NCBI GenBank assembly: GCA_036265005.1
Contig: DATAPW010000082.1
Span: 47,671 to 111,670 of the forward strand
Direction of reading: 5' to 3'
DNA from: JAMXLO01 sp036265005
GTDB lineage: Bacteria > Pseudomonadota > Alphaproteobacteria > Acetobacterales > Acetobacteraceae
Length of the DNA: 64,000 nucleotides
Below, piece after piece: positions 16,817 through 25,544 of the stretch. A program made the translations under genes and the position numbers. The number at the start of each line of letters is the position of its first letter. Positions within the stretch are counted from its first letter, which is position 1. Below the pieces are notes generated by a model that did not search any database, had not been told where the DNA came from, and was given only the letters and a program-made list of their open reading frames with translations.

Positions 16817-17881
16817 TCAGCTCAGGCGCGGATACGTGGCCAGCGCGTTGTCCACCAGCAGCTTCGTGAGCATAGCATCGGGCAGCCCGTGAGGCACGGC
16901 GTCGGTGCCCTCGAAATGCCAATGCGGATAGTCCGTCGAGAACAGCAGCATCTCGTCGGAGCCGATTTCCTCGATGATGGTTTCGACCTGGGCCTGCTCC
17001 GGCGGCTCGTCGAACGGCTGGACTGTCAGGCGAACGTGCTCGCGGATGATTTCGGATGGCACGCGATCCAGCCACGGCGTCTCCGCGCGTACGCCACGCC
17101 AGGTCTTGTTGATGCGCCAGAAATGCGCCGGCAGCCAGGTGACGCCGGATTCGATCAGCACGACCTTGAGCTTGGGGAATTTGTTGAACACGCCCTCGGT
17201 CACCAGGCTGTTCAGCACGCCTGCGAAGCCGGGCGCCTGCGAGACGTAGTCTTCGATGTAATACGATGACCAGCCGAGGGCGCTCGGCGGATGGCGGAAG
17301 CTGCTACCGGCGTGAATGCCGATCGGCAGGCCGTGACGCTCTGCTGCTGCGTAGATCGGCCAATGTTGCCGCCGGCCCAGCGGCAGTTCCGTCATGGCGA
17401 GCATAAGCACCTGGACGAACCGCGTGTCGGCCGCGCGACGTTCGATTTCCGCCACCGCGAGGTCCGGGCTGTGGGCCGGAACCACGATCGAGGCCCTCAG
17501 GCGTGGATCGCGATCCAGCCACTCGGCAACGATCCAGTTGTTGATCGCACGGCACAGTGCGGCCGAAAGATCCTCGCTGAACATGATCTGCGAGCCATGC
17601 AGCACGTTGCAGATGGCGAAGCGCGGCTGGAAGGGTTCCAGCACATGATCGCGCACCTGCTCGAATTGCGAACCGGGCAGTCCGCTCTGCGGACGCCAGT
17701 CGGGGCGGCAGTTCAGCGGTGCGTTCGGCGGGTAGGCGCTGAGTTCGAGATTGTCGCCGTCGATGCCACGGCGGATGACGTGCTCGCGCCAGTAGTCATC
17801 GAGGTAGGGCACGAGCGCGCGCGTGCTGGGTACGGCGAGATGAATGTCGCAGTCGATTGGTCGGATTGAGGAGAGTTGCAC
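16817..17881 (-). CDS. Amidohydrolase family 2 protein (ACMSD-like), copy B
   Basis: This is a 354-residue paralogue of copy A and the first gene of the operon. Metal motif RPIDCDIH at residues 7-14, a central His in IGIHAGSS, and the final Asp in LFSTDYPHWHFEG. The GTG at 17881 is chosen because the protein then begins just ahead of the conserved IDCDIH strand and an AGGAAG lies about 12 bases upstream; no ATG is close. Operator 1 (17913-17926) is 31 bases upstream of the start. Two adjacent family members with the same fold may act on successive intermediates or form a heteromer. Confidence 0.85.
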   Translation of the reverse strand: MQLSSIRPIDCDIHLAVPSTRALVPYLDDYWREHVIRRGIDGDNLELSAYPPNAPLNCRPDWRPQSGLPGSQFEQVRDHVLEPFQPRFAICNVLHGSQIMFSEDLSAALCRAINNWIVAEWLDRDPRLRASIVVPAHSPDLAVAEIERRAADTRFVQVLMLAMTELPLGRRQHWPIYAAAERHGLPIGIHAGSSFRHPPSALGWSSYYIEDYVSQAPGFAGVLNSLVTEGVFNKFPKLKVVLIESGVTWLPAHFWRINKTWRGVRAETPWLDRVPSEIIREHVRLTVQPFDEPPEQAQVETIIEEIGSDEMLLFSTDYPHWHFEGTDAVPHGLPDAMLTKLLVDNALATYPRLS

Positions 17882-17912
17882 GGGATCTGCTGCTTCCTGG
17901 CCAATGCGGCTC

Positions 17913-17926
17913 AGTAAGCGATTACA
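17913..17926. promoter_or_regulatory. Predicted LacI-type operator 1
   Basis: AGTAAGCGATTACA (reverse complement TGTAATCGCTTACT) is an imperfect palindrome with central CG, 31 bases before the amidohydrolase B start. It matches the five other copies in this locus (consensus TGTAACCGNTTACT). Confidence 0.7.
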
Positions 17927-17988
17927 GTCATGCTGTCCAGTCCGGTTTCCACGACCGCAATCGTATCGCCCAGCGGTGACAATCATGA

Positions 17989-18002
17989 TGTAACCGTTTA
18001 CT
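17989..18002. promoter_or_regulatory. Predicted LacI-type operator 2
   Basis: TGTAACCGTTTACT, 62 bases from operator 1 (centre to centre 76) in the divergent region between the amidohydrolase and aldolase genes. It is placed to control the aldolase gene, and the pair could allow repression looping over both promoters. Confidence 0.7.
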
Positions 18003-18099
18003 TGTCCGATCAAAGGCGTGCTCTGGCCCAGATCGCCCAATCCGCTCTACTGTGGCCGCCGGCCCCATTGGCCAGCCCTATTGGAAGGAACCACCGATC

Positions 18100-18936
18100 A
18101 TGCGTCACAACCGCTTGCGCGCGCTGCTCACGGCCGGCGAGCCTTCCATCGGCACGCACCTCCTGTCGAGCTGGCCTACACTGGTCGAACTGATCGGCGA
18201 TGCCGGCAACTACGACTACGTCGAGTTCACGGCAGAATACGCGCCGTTCCACATGCACGACCTGGACAACCTGGGACGCGCGCTGGAGCTGAAGAACCTC
18301 GGCGGCATGATCAAGATCGAACAGACCCAGTGGACGCATCAGGCGATGCGCGCTATCGGCTCCGGCTTCCAGGCGATGCTGTTCGCCGATCTGCGGACGG
18401 TCGAGGATGCGCATGCCTGCGTGGCGGCGGTGCGCGCCGAGACGCCAGGTACCGGCGGCCGACTGGGCGTCGGCATGCGGCGCGACGTGGGCACCGTGCG
18501 GGAAGGCGGCTCGCCCGCCTATGTTGAGGCGCTGAACGAGGTGGTGATCGCCATCATGGTCGAGAAGCGGGAATGCGTCGAAGATCTCGACGCGATCCTG
18601 TCGGTCAAGGGCATCGACATGGTGCAGTTCGGCTCGTCCGACTATTCGATGAGCCTGGGCCTGACCGGCCAGCGCAGCCACCCCGACGTGGTGAAGGCCG
18701 AGCGCAAGACCATCGAGATGGCGCTGAAGAAGGGCCTGCGTCCTCGGGTGGAACTCGCCGATATCAAGCAGGCTGCGCCCTACCTGGAGATGGGCGTGAA
18801 GCATTTCTGTATCGGCTGGGATGTCCGCATCCTGCACGAATGGTGGCGGGTCAACGGCGCGGGGATGCGCGGCATGCTGACCGGCGCGCCTGCCGCTGCG
18901 GCGCCGCAGCCCAGGCAAACGGTCGGCACCTACTGA
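18100..18936 (+). CDS. HpcH/HpaI aldolase-family protein with altered active site
   Basis: This is a 278-residue TIM-barrel protein. ATG 18100 follows GGAAGGAACC. The family normally makes pyruvate plus an aldehyde by retro-aldol cleavage. The metal ligands are present: Glu in IMVEKRECVEDL and Asp in FGSSDYSMSLG. However, where E. coli HpaI has catalytic His in GEHAP this protein has AEYAP, and the conserved Arg of VVRPSW is Lys in MIKIEQ. The canonical His-Arg pair is therefore missing, unlike the second HpaI-type gene at 49795. It may be a lyase or isomerase of different chemistry. It is followed after 3 bases by a 2-hydroxyacid dehydrogenase and preceded by operator 2. Confidence 0.85.
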   Translation: MRHNRLRALLTAGEPSIGTHLLSSWPTLVELIGDAGNYDYVEFTAEYAPFHMHDLDNLGRALELKNLGGMIKIEQTQWTHQAMRAIGSGFQAMLFADLRTVEDAHACVAAVRAETPGTGGRLGVGMRRDVGTVREGGSPAYVEALNEVVIAIMVEKRECVEDLDAILSVKGIDMVQFGSSDYSMSLGLTGQRSHPDVVKAERKTIEMALKKGLRPRVELADIKQAAPYLEMGVKHFCIGWDVRILHEWWRVNGAGMRGMLTGAPAAAAPQPRQTVGTY

Positions 18937-18939
18937 CGC

Positions 18940-19902
18940 ATGGCCAAGCCGATTCTGCTGATAACGCGTCGGCTGCCGTCAGCCGTCGAGGCGCGCGCCT
19001 TGGCGGACTTCGATGCGCGCCTGACGCCGTCCGATGTGCCGATCGACGATATCGTCGCGCGGGCGGCGGGTGCCGACGCGATCCTGACCTGCCCGGGTGA
19101 CAACATCGACGCCGCCCTCATCGCGGCACTGCCGGCGAGTGTGAAGGTCATCGCGACGTTCAGCGTCGGGTATGACCATATCGACGTCGCCGGCGCTGCG
19201 GCGCGCAGCATCGTCATTTGCAACACGCCCGACGTACTCAGCGTTGCCACCGCAGAGACCGCGCTGCTGCTGATCCTCGCCGCCGCGCGTCGTGCCGGCG
19301 AGGGCGAGCGCCTGATCCGGTCGGGGAAATGGCAGGGTTGGGCGCCGACACAGTTGCTCGGCGTCGGTGCGGTCGGTCGGCGGCTGGGAATATTCGGCAT
19401 GGGTCGCATCGGCCGCGAGTTGGCGCGGCTGGCACGTGGCATCCGCATGTCGATCCACTACCGCGACATGATGCGGCTGCCGCCGGCGCTGGAGGAGGGT
19501 GCAATCTTCCATGATTCGGATCAGGACTTCCTGGCGTCCTGCGACGTGCTCAGCCTGAACGCGCCGGGCGGCGAGTCGACATATCACTGGCTGAACGAGG
19601 AACGCATCGCGATGCTGCGACGCGGCGCGGTGGTGGTGAACGCGGCGCGCGGCACACTGGTTGACGATGCGGCCCTGATCGCTGCGCTAAGGAGCGGGCA
19701 GGTCGGCTTCGCGGGGCTCGACGTTTTCGAGGGCGAGCCAAAGCTGCACCCGGGCTATCTCGCGCTGGAGAATGTCGTGCTCCTTCCGCATCTCGGCAGT
19801 GCGACGGTGGCGACGCGCGACGCAATGGGCTTCCTTGCGCTTGACGGCATTGCGGCCGTGCTCGCCGGACAGATGCCCGACAACCTGGTGGTCCCCCAGT
19901 AA
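18940..19902 (+). CDS. D-isomer-specific 2-hydroxyacid dehydrogenase
   Basis: This 320-residue NAD(P)-dependent enzyme is of the glyoxylate/hydroxypyruvate reductase type. The Rossmann motif GIFGMGRIGREL is near residue 150. The catalytic Arg is in VVNAARGTLVDD, Glu in FEGEPKLHP and His in LLPHLGSA. It is 3 bases downstream of the aldolase gene, so the two form a short operon. A plausible pair is cleavage to a 2-oxo acid followed by reduction, but the direction is not known. The stop codon overlaps operator 3, which belongs to the next transcription unit. Confidence 0.9.
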   Translation: MAKPILLITRRLPSAVEARALADFDARLTPSDVPIDDIVARAAGADAILTCPGDNIDAALIAALPASVKVIATFSVGYDHIDVAGAAARSIVICNTPDVLSVATAETALLLILAAARRAGEGERLIRSGKWQGWAPTQLLGVGAVGRRLGIFGMGRIGRELARLARGIRMSIHYRDMMRLPPALEEGAIFHDSDQDFLASCDVLSLNAPGGESTYHWLNEERIAMLRRGAVVVNAARGTLVDDAALIAALRSGQVGFAGLDVFEGEPKLHPGYLALENVVLLPHLGSATVATRDAMGFLALDGIAAVLAGQMPDNLVVPQ

Positions 19903-19911
19903 TCGGTTACA
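19898..19911. promoter_or_regulatory. Predicted LacI-type operator 3
   Basis: AGTAATCGGTTACA (reverse complement TGTAACCGATTACT) overlaps the stop codon of the dehydrogenase gene. With operator 4, 68 bases further on, it precedes the first binding-protein gene. Confidence 0.65.
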
Positions 19912-19965
19912 GAGGTCGGCGAGCTTAGCCATAGCTTGACCCCAGAAATCTGCCACAGCATGTCC

Positions 19966-19979
19966 GGTAACCGCTAACA
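19966..19979. promoter_or_regulatory. Predicted LacI-type operator 4
   Basis: GGTAACCGCTAACA, 36 bases before the binding-protein start at 20015. It shares the TAACCGCT core with operator 6. Confidence 0.65.
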
Positions 19980-20014
19980 TTGGCCACAGAATGCCGACCG
20001 AGGGGGATGATGCC

Positions 20015-21253
20015 ATGATGTCGTATCGATGGCTGGCGGCCAGCGTTGTCGCAGTCTTAGCGGCTGCACCGGCCACCGCGCAGAAGGCGGACGTCATCCA
20101 CTTCTACACCAGCAGTGGAGAATCGCTCGCCATCGGCGTGTTCGCCAAGGAATACGACAAGCGGGGCGGGACCTGGGTCGATGACCCTGCGGTCGGGCCG
20201 CAGGCGGAATCGGCACTGGCGATGAATCGCATTGCCGGCGGCAATCCTCCAACCGCCATGCAATGGCCGGTTGGCGCGCCAACGCGCGAACTGAACGATC
20301 AGGGTATGCTCACTAACCTTGATGACCTCGCCGCGGCTGGCAACTGGGCAAAGAACCTGCCTCCGCTGATCCTGCGCAACGTCGTCTTCAATGGGCACTT
20401 TGTCACCGCGCCGGTGGACATCCACGGCGCGAACTGGATGTTCTTCAGCACAAAGGTCTTCAAGGCGGCTAACCTCGAGCCACCGAAGACCTGGGACGAA
20501 TTCTTCGAGCAGGCGCCAAAACTGCAGGCAGCCGGTTACATCCCCTTGGCGTACGGCGCCAACGCGCAGCAGGTGGGCTGGCTGTTCATGGCATTGCTGG
20601 CCGGTGTCGCCGGCAGCGACACCTATATGTCGATCGCCGTGCAGCACGACGCCAAGGCAGCAGGCAGCGACGGCGTGCGCAAGGTGTTCGAGACGATGGG
20701 AAGGTTGCGTCAGTACGTCGATGCCGGCAGCCCCAACCGCAAATGGAACGACACTCTGGCGCTGGTCGAGACCAACAAGGCTGCACTGATGATCGTGGGA
20801 GACTGGGCGAAAGGCGATCTCGCGGCGGCCAACCTGAAAATCGACGAGGACTGGGGATGCGCCTTGGCTCCGGGCAGCCAGGATGCCTACATCATGCAGA
20901 CCAACTCGTTCGCATTCCCCAAGACGGACAAGCCGGACCAGGTCGCCGCACAGCGCAGGCTTGCCGAAGTGCTGATGGATCCGGCAGTGCAGACGGAATA
21001 CACCTTCTACAAGGGCTCGATTCCGTCACGCCAGGACGCCAACATCAAGTCGCTCGACCGCTGCGCTCAGCTCGCGCAGAAGGTGATGGCCGAGGGGCCG
21101 GCGCATCAACTGCCGCATTTTATCCTGTCGTTCACGCCCGACGTGCTGGGACAGATTTACGACGTACTGGGGCAGTTCTGGAGCCACCCGGATATGTCGC
21201 CGGCCGAAGCGACGCGGCAGTTCGCGGCCATTGTCGGCAGCATTCCCCGCTGA
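20015..21253 (+). CDS. ABC transporter sugar-type substrate-binding protein, copy 1
   Basis: This 412-residue exported protein has a signal peptide (WLAASVVAVLAAAPATAQ). It is a family-1 (MalE/UgpB-like) solute-binding protein, with VIHFYTSSGESLAIGVFAKEY at the mature N-terminus and a shared PKTWDEFFEQAPKLQAAGYI segment. The start ATG (20015, or 20018 in ATGATG) follows GAGGGGG. It is closely similar along its whole length to copy 2 (24275-25516). It has its own operators (3 and 4) and runs convergent to the ATPase gene with 4 bases between stops. It probably delivers a sugar-like ligand to the adjacent permease. Confidence 0.9.
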   Translation: MMSYRWLAASVVAVLAAAPATAQKADVIHFYTSSGESLAIGVFAKEYDKRGGTWVDDPAVGPQAESALAMNRIAGGNPPTAMQWPVGAPTRELNDQGMLTNLDDLAAAGNWAKNLPPLILRNVVFNGHFVTAPVDIHGANWMFFSTKVFKAANLEPPKTWDEFFEQAPKLQAAGYIPLAYGANAQQVGWLFMALLAGVAGSDTYMSIAVQHDAKAAGSDGVRKVFETMGRLRQYVDAGSPNRKWNDTLALVETNKAALMIVGDWAKGDLAAANLKIDEDWGCALAPGSQDAYIMQTNSFAFPKTDKPDQVAAQRRLAEVLMDPAVQTEYTFYKGSIPSRQDANIKSLDRCAQLAQKVMAEGPAHQLPHFILSFTPDVLGQIYDVLGQFWSHPDMSPAEATRQFAAIVGSIPR

Positions 21254-21257
21254 CAGG

Positions 21258-22340
21258 TTACAACCGTGCCTCGCTGGATGGGTCGAACAGCGAGATATGA
21301 TCTGACAACACTGCCAGACCGACCCGCCCGCTGACACCACGCGCGACCTGCGGAACCAGTCGCGCCGACAGCCGATGCTCGCCGAATTGGAACCAGCCGA
21401 GTGTGTCGGCTCCCATCGGTTCCATGAACAATGTCTCGGCGTCCATGATGCGCTCCTGTGGCGCGTCGCGCGCAAGCTCGACGTGCTCCGGCCGGATGCC
21501 GACCACGACCTCTTGCCCAGGCGCAGGAGACGTGCGGAAGCGGTAGCCGTTCAGCGGCAGATGGGCAGAACCCACCTGGACCACGGGCGCATTTCCCGCC
21601 AGCAACCGTCCGCGCATGAAATTCATCGCCGGCGATCCGACAAAGCTTGCGACGAACAGCGTGGCCGGAGCCTCGTAGAGATCGTCCGGCGCGGCATATT
21701 GTTCGATCCGTCCGGCGCGCATGACAGCGATCCGTGTCGCCAAGGTCATCGCCTCGATCTGGTCGTGCGTGACATAGATGATCGTGGCGCCGAGTTCCTT
21801 GTGCAGGCGCTTGAGCTCGACACGCATCTCGGTCCGCAGCTTCGCGTCCAGGTTGGACAGCGGCTCATCGAACAGAAACACCTTGGCGTGCTGCACCAGC
21901 GCGCGACCGATCGCGACGCGCTGGCGTTGGCCGCCGGAGAGTTGCGACGGCTTGCGGTCGAGCAACTCATCGATCTGCAGCAGCCTGGCGGCCCAATCGA
22001 CCCGACGCACCACCTCCTGCCGCGGCACCGACCTGACCCGCAACCCGAATGACAGGTTCTTGCGCACCGACATCGTCGGATACAAAGCGTACGACTGGAA
22101 CACCATCGCGATGCCGCGCTTGCTGGGTTCGCGATGGGTGACATCGGCGCCGTCGATCTCGATCACGCCGCCATCGGTGTCCTCGAGGCCGGCGATGGCA
22201 TTCAACAGCGTGGACTTGCCGCAACCGGATGGGCCGAGCAGCACGGTGAAGTCGCCGGCCTCGATCGGCAGATCGATGTCCTTGAGCACTCTCAGGTGAC
22301 CAAATGATTTGGACAGACCGGAAACCGAGACAGCAGACAT
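21258..22340 (-). CDS. ABC transporter ATP-binding protein (UgpC/MalK type)
   Basis: This is a 360-residue ATPase of CUT1-type sugar importers. Walker A GPSGCGKST near residue 38, signature LSGGQRQRVAIGRAL, Walker B VFLFDEPLSNLD and switch His in VTHDQIEAM. The C-terminal third is the regulatory OB-fold region found in MalK/UgpC (RPEHVELARD). The start is 1 base after the upstream permease stop, so it is the last gene of the importer operon. It energises transport by the two permeases at 22342-24140. Confidence 0.95.
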   Translation of the reverse strand: MSAVSVSGLSKSFGHLRVLKDIDLPIEAGDFTVLLGPSGCGKSTLLNAIAGLEDTDGGVIEIDGADVTHREPSKRGIAMVFQSYALYPTMSVRKNLSFGLRVRSVPRQEVVRRVDWAARLLQIDELLDRKPSQLSGGQRQRVAIGRALVQHAKVFLFDEPLSNLDAKLRTEMRVELKRLHKELGATIIYVTHDQIEAMTLATRIAVMRAGRIEQYAAPDDLYEAPATLFVASFVGSPAMNFMRGRLLAGNAPVVQVGSAHLPLNGYRFRTSPAPGQEVVVGIRPEHVELARDAPQERIMDAETLFMEPMGADTLGWFQFGEHRLSARLVPQVARGVSGRVGLAVLSDHISLFDPSSEARL

Positions 22341-22341
22341 G

Positions 22342-23208
22342 TCAGCCCTTTACCGCGCCGGCGGTGATGCCGCGCACGAAATAGCGCCCCGAGACGAAAT
22401 AGATCAGCAAAGGCGGCAGCGCCGTCAGCAATGCCGCCGCGGTATTGACGTTATACTCGATCACGCCGGTTGACGTCGTCGCGATGGCGTTGAGCTGGAC
22501 CGTCATCGGCATGTTGTCGCGGCCGGCGAATATCAGCCCCAGCAGGTAGTCGTTCCAGATGCCGGTGGTCTGCAGGATGGTCGCAACGATCAGGATGTTC
22601 ACCGACATCGGTAGCATCACGAAGGCGAAGATACGCCAGAAGCCGGCACCGTCGATCCGCGCGGCCTTCACAAGTTCCTCCGGGAGGCCGGCATAGAAGT
22701 TGCGGAACAACAGTGACATGACCGGCAGGCCGAACACGATGTGCACGGCAACGATACATGGCAATGAGCTGTAGATGCCGATTGTGCTGAACGTCTTCAC
22801 CAGTGGATACAGGATGACCTGATAAGGAATGAAAGCGCAGAACAGCAACAGCAGCATGATGACGTTGGCGCCGCGGATCCGCCAATGCGACAGCGCGTAG
22901 CCGGTGACCGCACCTGCCATCACCGAGATGATGACGCTGGGGATCAGGATGCGGACCGAATTCCAGAAGCCGACGCGGACGCCGCCGCAATTCAACCCCG
23001 TGCATGCGGACGACCACGCCTTGATCCAGGCATCGATGCCCGGGGCGCTTGGCAGCGTGAAGATCGAAAATGTCCGGACCTCGTCCGACGATTTGAGTGA
23101 GGTTGCGATCACCACCAGCAACGGGATCGAGAAGAACAGGCAGATCCACACGAGCAGCGTGTAAAGACCGATGCGGCCGATACGGGCATTGCGCTGCGCT
23201 ACCGTCAT
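22342..23208 (-). CDS. ABC sugar transporter permease (MalG/UgpE type)
   Basis: This is a 288-residue inner-membrane protein with about six hydrophobic segments. The EAA loop that docks on the ATPase is ELVKAARIDGAGFWRIFAFVMLP. The start ATG overlaps the stop of the preceding permease (ATGA, 4-base overlap), giving coupled translation. Between segments 1 and 2 there is a periplasmic loop with CTGLNCGG, whose two Cys could form a disulfide. It pairs with the MalF-type permease at 23205-24140. Confidence 0.93.
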   Translation of the reverse strand: MTVAQRNARIGRIGLYTLLVWICLFFSIPLLVVIATSLKSSDEVRTFSIFTLPSAPGIDAWIKAWSSACTGLNCGGVRVGFWNSVRILIPSVIISVMAGAVTGYALSHWRIRGANVIMLLLLFCAFIPYQVILYPLVKTFSTIGIYSSLPCIVAVHIVFGLPVMSLLFRNFYAGLPEELVKAARIDGAGFWRIFAFVMLPMSVNILIVATILQTTGIWNDYLLGLIFAGRDNMPMTVQLNAIATTSTGVIEYNVNTAAALLTALPPLLIYFVSGRYFVRGITAGAVKG

Positions 23209-24140
23209 CGATTCTTCCGTGCCAACTCGAAGTAGAGATACGGCGAGACAATGGCGAGCACCGATCCCAGCATGACGGTTGCCGCGGCGGATGCCTGGCC
23301 GATATTGGCGCGCTCGAACTCGAAATCGACCACGAACTTTCCGGGCAGATCCGATGAGAATCCTGGACCACCGTTTGTCATCGCCACGACCAGGTCGTAA
23401 CTCTTGACCACGGCAATGGCGATCAGCACCACGCAGGTCACAATGAGCGGGCGCAGCATCGGCAGGATGATGCTGACATAGGTGCGCCAGGTCGGAATGC
23501 CTTCGATGCGCGCCGCGCGCCAGATTTCGCGATCCACGCCACGGAGCCCGGCCAGCATGATCGCCATGATGAGCCCGGACTGGTGCCAGATGCCCGCGAA
23601 CACCAGGGTGTAGATTGCGCGGTCCGGCTGCGTGATCCAGTCGAACACGAAGTCGGTCCAGCCAAGGTCGCGGACCAGGTGCTGGAAGCCGATCGTTGGG
23701 CTCAGCACCCATTGCCAGGTCAGGCCGGTGACGATGAACGAGATCGACAGCGGATACAGCATGATCGTTCGGAAGACGCCCTCGAAACGCACCGCCCGAT
23801 CGAGCAGGATCGCGAGCAGGATGCCGAGACCGAGCGTGCCGATGATGTCCAGCGCACCGAACACGAACATATTGCCATAGGCCACCTGCCAACGTGGCGT
23901 CGCGAACAGGCGTTCATACTGCGCCGTCCCGGCAAACTTGTAGACCGGCAGCAGGAACGATCGCGTCATCGATATGTAGACGGTCCAGGTGACGCTGCCG
24001 TAGTAGCAGGACAGCATCACCAGCAGCGTCGGCACCAGTGCCAGCTTGGCGGCCAGGCTGCGCACGCGGTACGCTCGTCCAATCCTGGGCGCGGTGGAGA
24101 CGCCCTCTGCCGCGGGCAGTCGCGACCCGCTGATTGTCAT
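23205..24140 (-). CDS. ABC sugar transporter permease (MalF/UgpA type)
   Basis: This is a 311-residue inner-membrane permease with an EAA-type loop (EIWRAARIEGIPTWRTYV). An in-frame start exists 36 codons upstream, but that stretch (GEGPPSTPSSPAPRND) is translated from a palindromic repeat at 24156-24225, so the ATG at 24140 is preferred; no strong ribosome site is visible there. It follows the binding-protein gene by 134 bases, and the repeat may be an mRNA-stability element between the abundant binding protein and its permease. Confidence 0.9.
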   Translation of the reverse strand: MTISGSRLPAAEGVSTAPRIGRAYRVRSLAAKLALVPTLLVMLSCYYGSVTWTVYISMTRSFLLPVYKFAGTAQYERLFATPRWQVAYGNMFVFGALDIIGTLGLGILLAILLDRAVRFEGVFRTIMLYPLSISFIVTGLTWQWVLSPTIGFQHLVRDLGWTDFVFDWITQPDRAIYTLVFAGIWHQSGLIMAIMLAGLRGVDREIWRAARIEGIPTWRTYVSIILPMLRPLIVTCVVLIAIAVVKSYDLVVAMTNGGPGFSSDLPGKFVVDFEFERANIGQASAAATVMLGSVLAIVSPYLYFELARKNR

Positions 24141-24155
24141 GGCCGCCGCAGCCCG

Positions 24156-24225
24156 ATCATCCACGTCGTTCCTTGGTGCAGGCGAGGAAGGCGTGGATGG
24201 CGGGCCTTCGCCCACCATGACGATT
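24156..24225. repeat. Partial copy of the ~91-bp palindromic repeat
   Basis: The segment contains CCACGTCGTTCC, GCAGGCGAGGAAG and GCGTGGATGGCGGGCCTTCG, ending CCACCATGACG. It matches the complete palindromes at 51075-51166 and 61423-61513 but lacks most of the left arm. It lies in the operon between binding-protein copy 2 and the first permease gene. Confidence 0.6.
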
Positions 24226-24274
24226 GGGGGGGAGCCGCGCTGAACCATAGTCCCAGCTATGGCGTGGCCACTCC

Positions 24275-25516
24275 TCAGTTACCCGCGCCAGCAATGATCG
24301 TGGAGAGTTGCTTCGCAGCGTCGGCAGGCGTCATCGACGGCTTGCTCCAGTAATTGCCCAGAAGGTCCTCGATCTGCCCCTGCGTATCCGGGCTGAAGGC
24401 CAACGCAAAGTTCGGCAATTGGTTTGCCGCCCCACCGGCCATCACCTTCTGGCCAAGCTGCGCGCAGGCATCCAGTTCGGCCACGTTGGCATCGAGCCTG
24501 GAAGGTATCGAGCCTTTGAACGCGTTGAACTCCGTCTGCACCGCAGGGTCCATCATCAGCGTCGCCAGCTTGTCCTGCGCCACCTTCTGATCCGGCTTGT
24601 CGTTGACCGGGAAGACGAACACATCGACCGTCATGACGTAGGAATCCTGGTTCCCCGGCGCCATCTGGCAACCGAAATCCTTGCCGATCGTCTTGTTCGC
24701 AGCGGCGAAATCGCCCTTGGCCCAGTCTCCCAGGATCATCAGCGCGGCCTTGTCGGTTTCCACCAAGGCGAGCGAGTCGTTCCATTTTCGGTTGGGACTG
24801 CCGGCGTCCACGTATTGGCGTATCTGACCCATGATGTCGAACACATGCTGCATGCCATCGCCGTCGGCAGCCTTGGCATCGTGGTCGACATAGACCTTGC
24901 GGTAGAGATCCTTGCCGCCGGCGCCGGCCACGATTGCGTTGAACAGCCAGGCGAGCTGTTGTGCGTTGGCGCCGAAGGCGATCGGGATATAGCCGGCCGC
25001 CTTGATCTTCGGCGCATCCGCGAGGAATTCATCCCACGTCTTGGGCGGCTGCATATTGAGGTCGTTGAATACCTTGATGCTGTAGAACTGGTAGTTCGCC
25101 CCGTGGATGTTCACCGGCACGGCGATGACGTGGCCATCGTAGGTCATGTTCTTGACCAGCAGCGGCGGCAGGTTCGCCAGCCAGTTGCCTTTCTTCGCCT
25201 GCTCGTCCAGCGGCGCCAGGATGCCCTGTTCCGCCAACTGGCGGACCGCGACGCCGATGTTCCACTGCATCGCCGTCGGCGGATTGCCGCCGGCGATGCG
25301 GTTCAGCGCCGCGGCATGCTCGGCCTGCGGTCCGACCGAGGCGTTGTCGACCCAGGTGCCACCTCGCTTGTTGTATTCCTTGGCGAACACCGCGACCGCG
25401 CGTGATTCGCCGCCGCTGGTCCACCAATGCATGACATCGGCATTTTGCGCGGCAGCTCCTCCGGCGCACAGCAATGTCCCTGCCAGCGCGGTTGCCACGG
25501 CCAAAGTCTTCAACAT
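24275..25516 (-). CDS. ABC transporter sugar-type substrate-binding protein, copy 2
   Basis: This is a 413-residue exported family-1 solute-binding protein with signal peptide LAVATALAGTLLCAGGAAAQ. It is nearly the same length as copy 1 and closely similar, for example AVFAKEYNKRGGTWVD, NRIAGGNPPTAMQW, PKTWDEFLADAPKIKAAGYI and DAGSPNRKWNDSLALVET. It is the first gene of the importer operon, with operator 5 located 29 bases upstream of its ATG. Visible differences lie around the ligand cleft (HWWTSGG against HFYTSSG; NIHGANYQF against DIHGANWMF), so the two may bind different sugars or anomers. Confidence 0.92.
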   Translation of the reverse strand: MLKTLAVATALAGTLLCAGGAAAQNADVMHWWTSGGESRAVAVFAKEYNKRGGTWVDNASVGPQAEHAAALNRIAGGNPPTAMQWNIGVAVRQLAEQGILAPLDEQAKKGNWLANLPPLLVKNMTYDGHVIAVPVNIHGANYQFYSIKVFNDLNMQPPKTWDEFLADAPKIKAAGYIPIAFGANAQQLAWLFNAIVAGAGGKDLYRKVYVDHDAKAADGDGMQHVFDIMGQIRQYVDAGSPNRKWNDSLALVETDKAALMILGDWAKGDFAAANKTIGKDFGCQMAPGNQDSYVMTVDVFVFPVNDKPDQKVAQDKLATLMMDPAVQTEFNAFKGSIPSRLDANVAELDACAQLGQKVMAGGAANQLPNFALAFSPDTQGQIEDLLGNYWSKPSMTPADAAKQLSTIIAGAGN

Positions 25517-25544
25517 TGGTTCCTCCCGACGGTGACGGCCTTGA

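Noticed and set aside
24141..24248. 36-codon N-terminal extension of the MalF-type permease
   Set aside because: It is encoded by the palindromic repeat and has no permease similarity.
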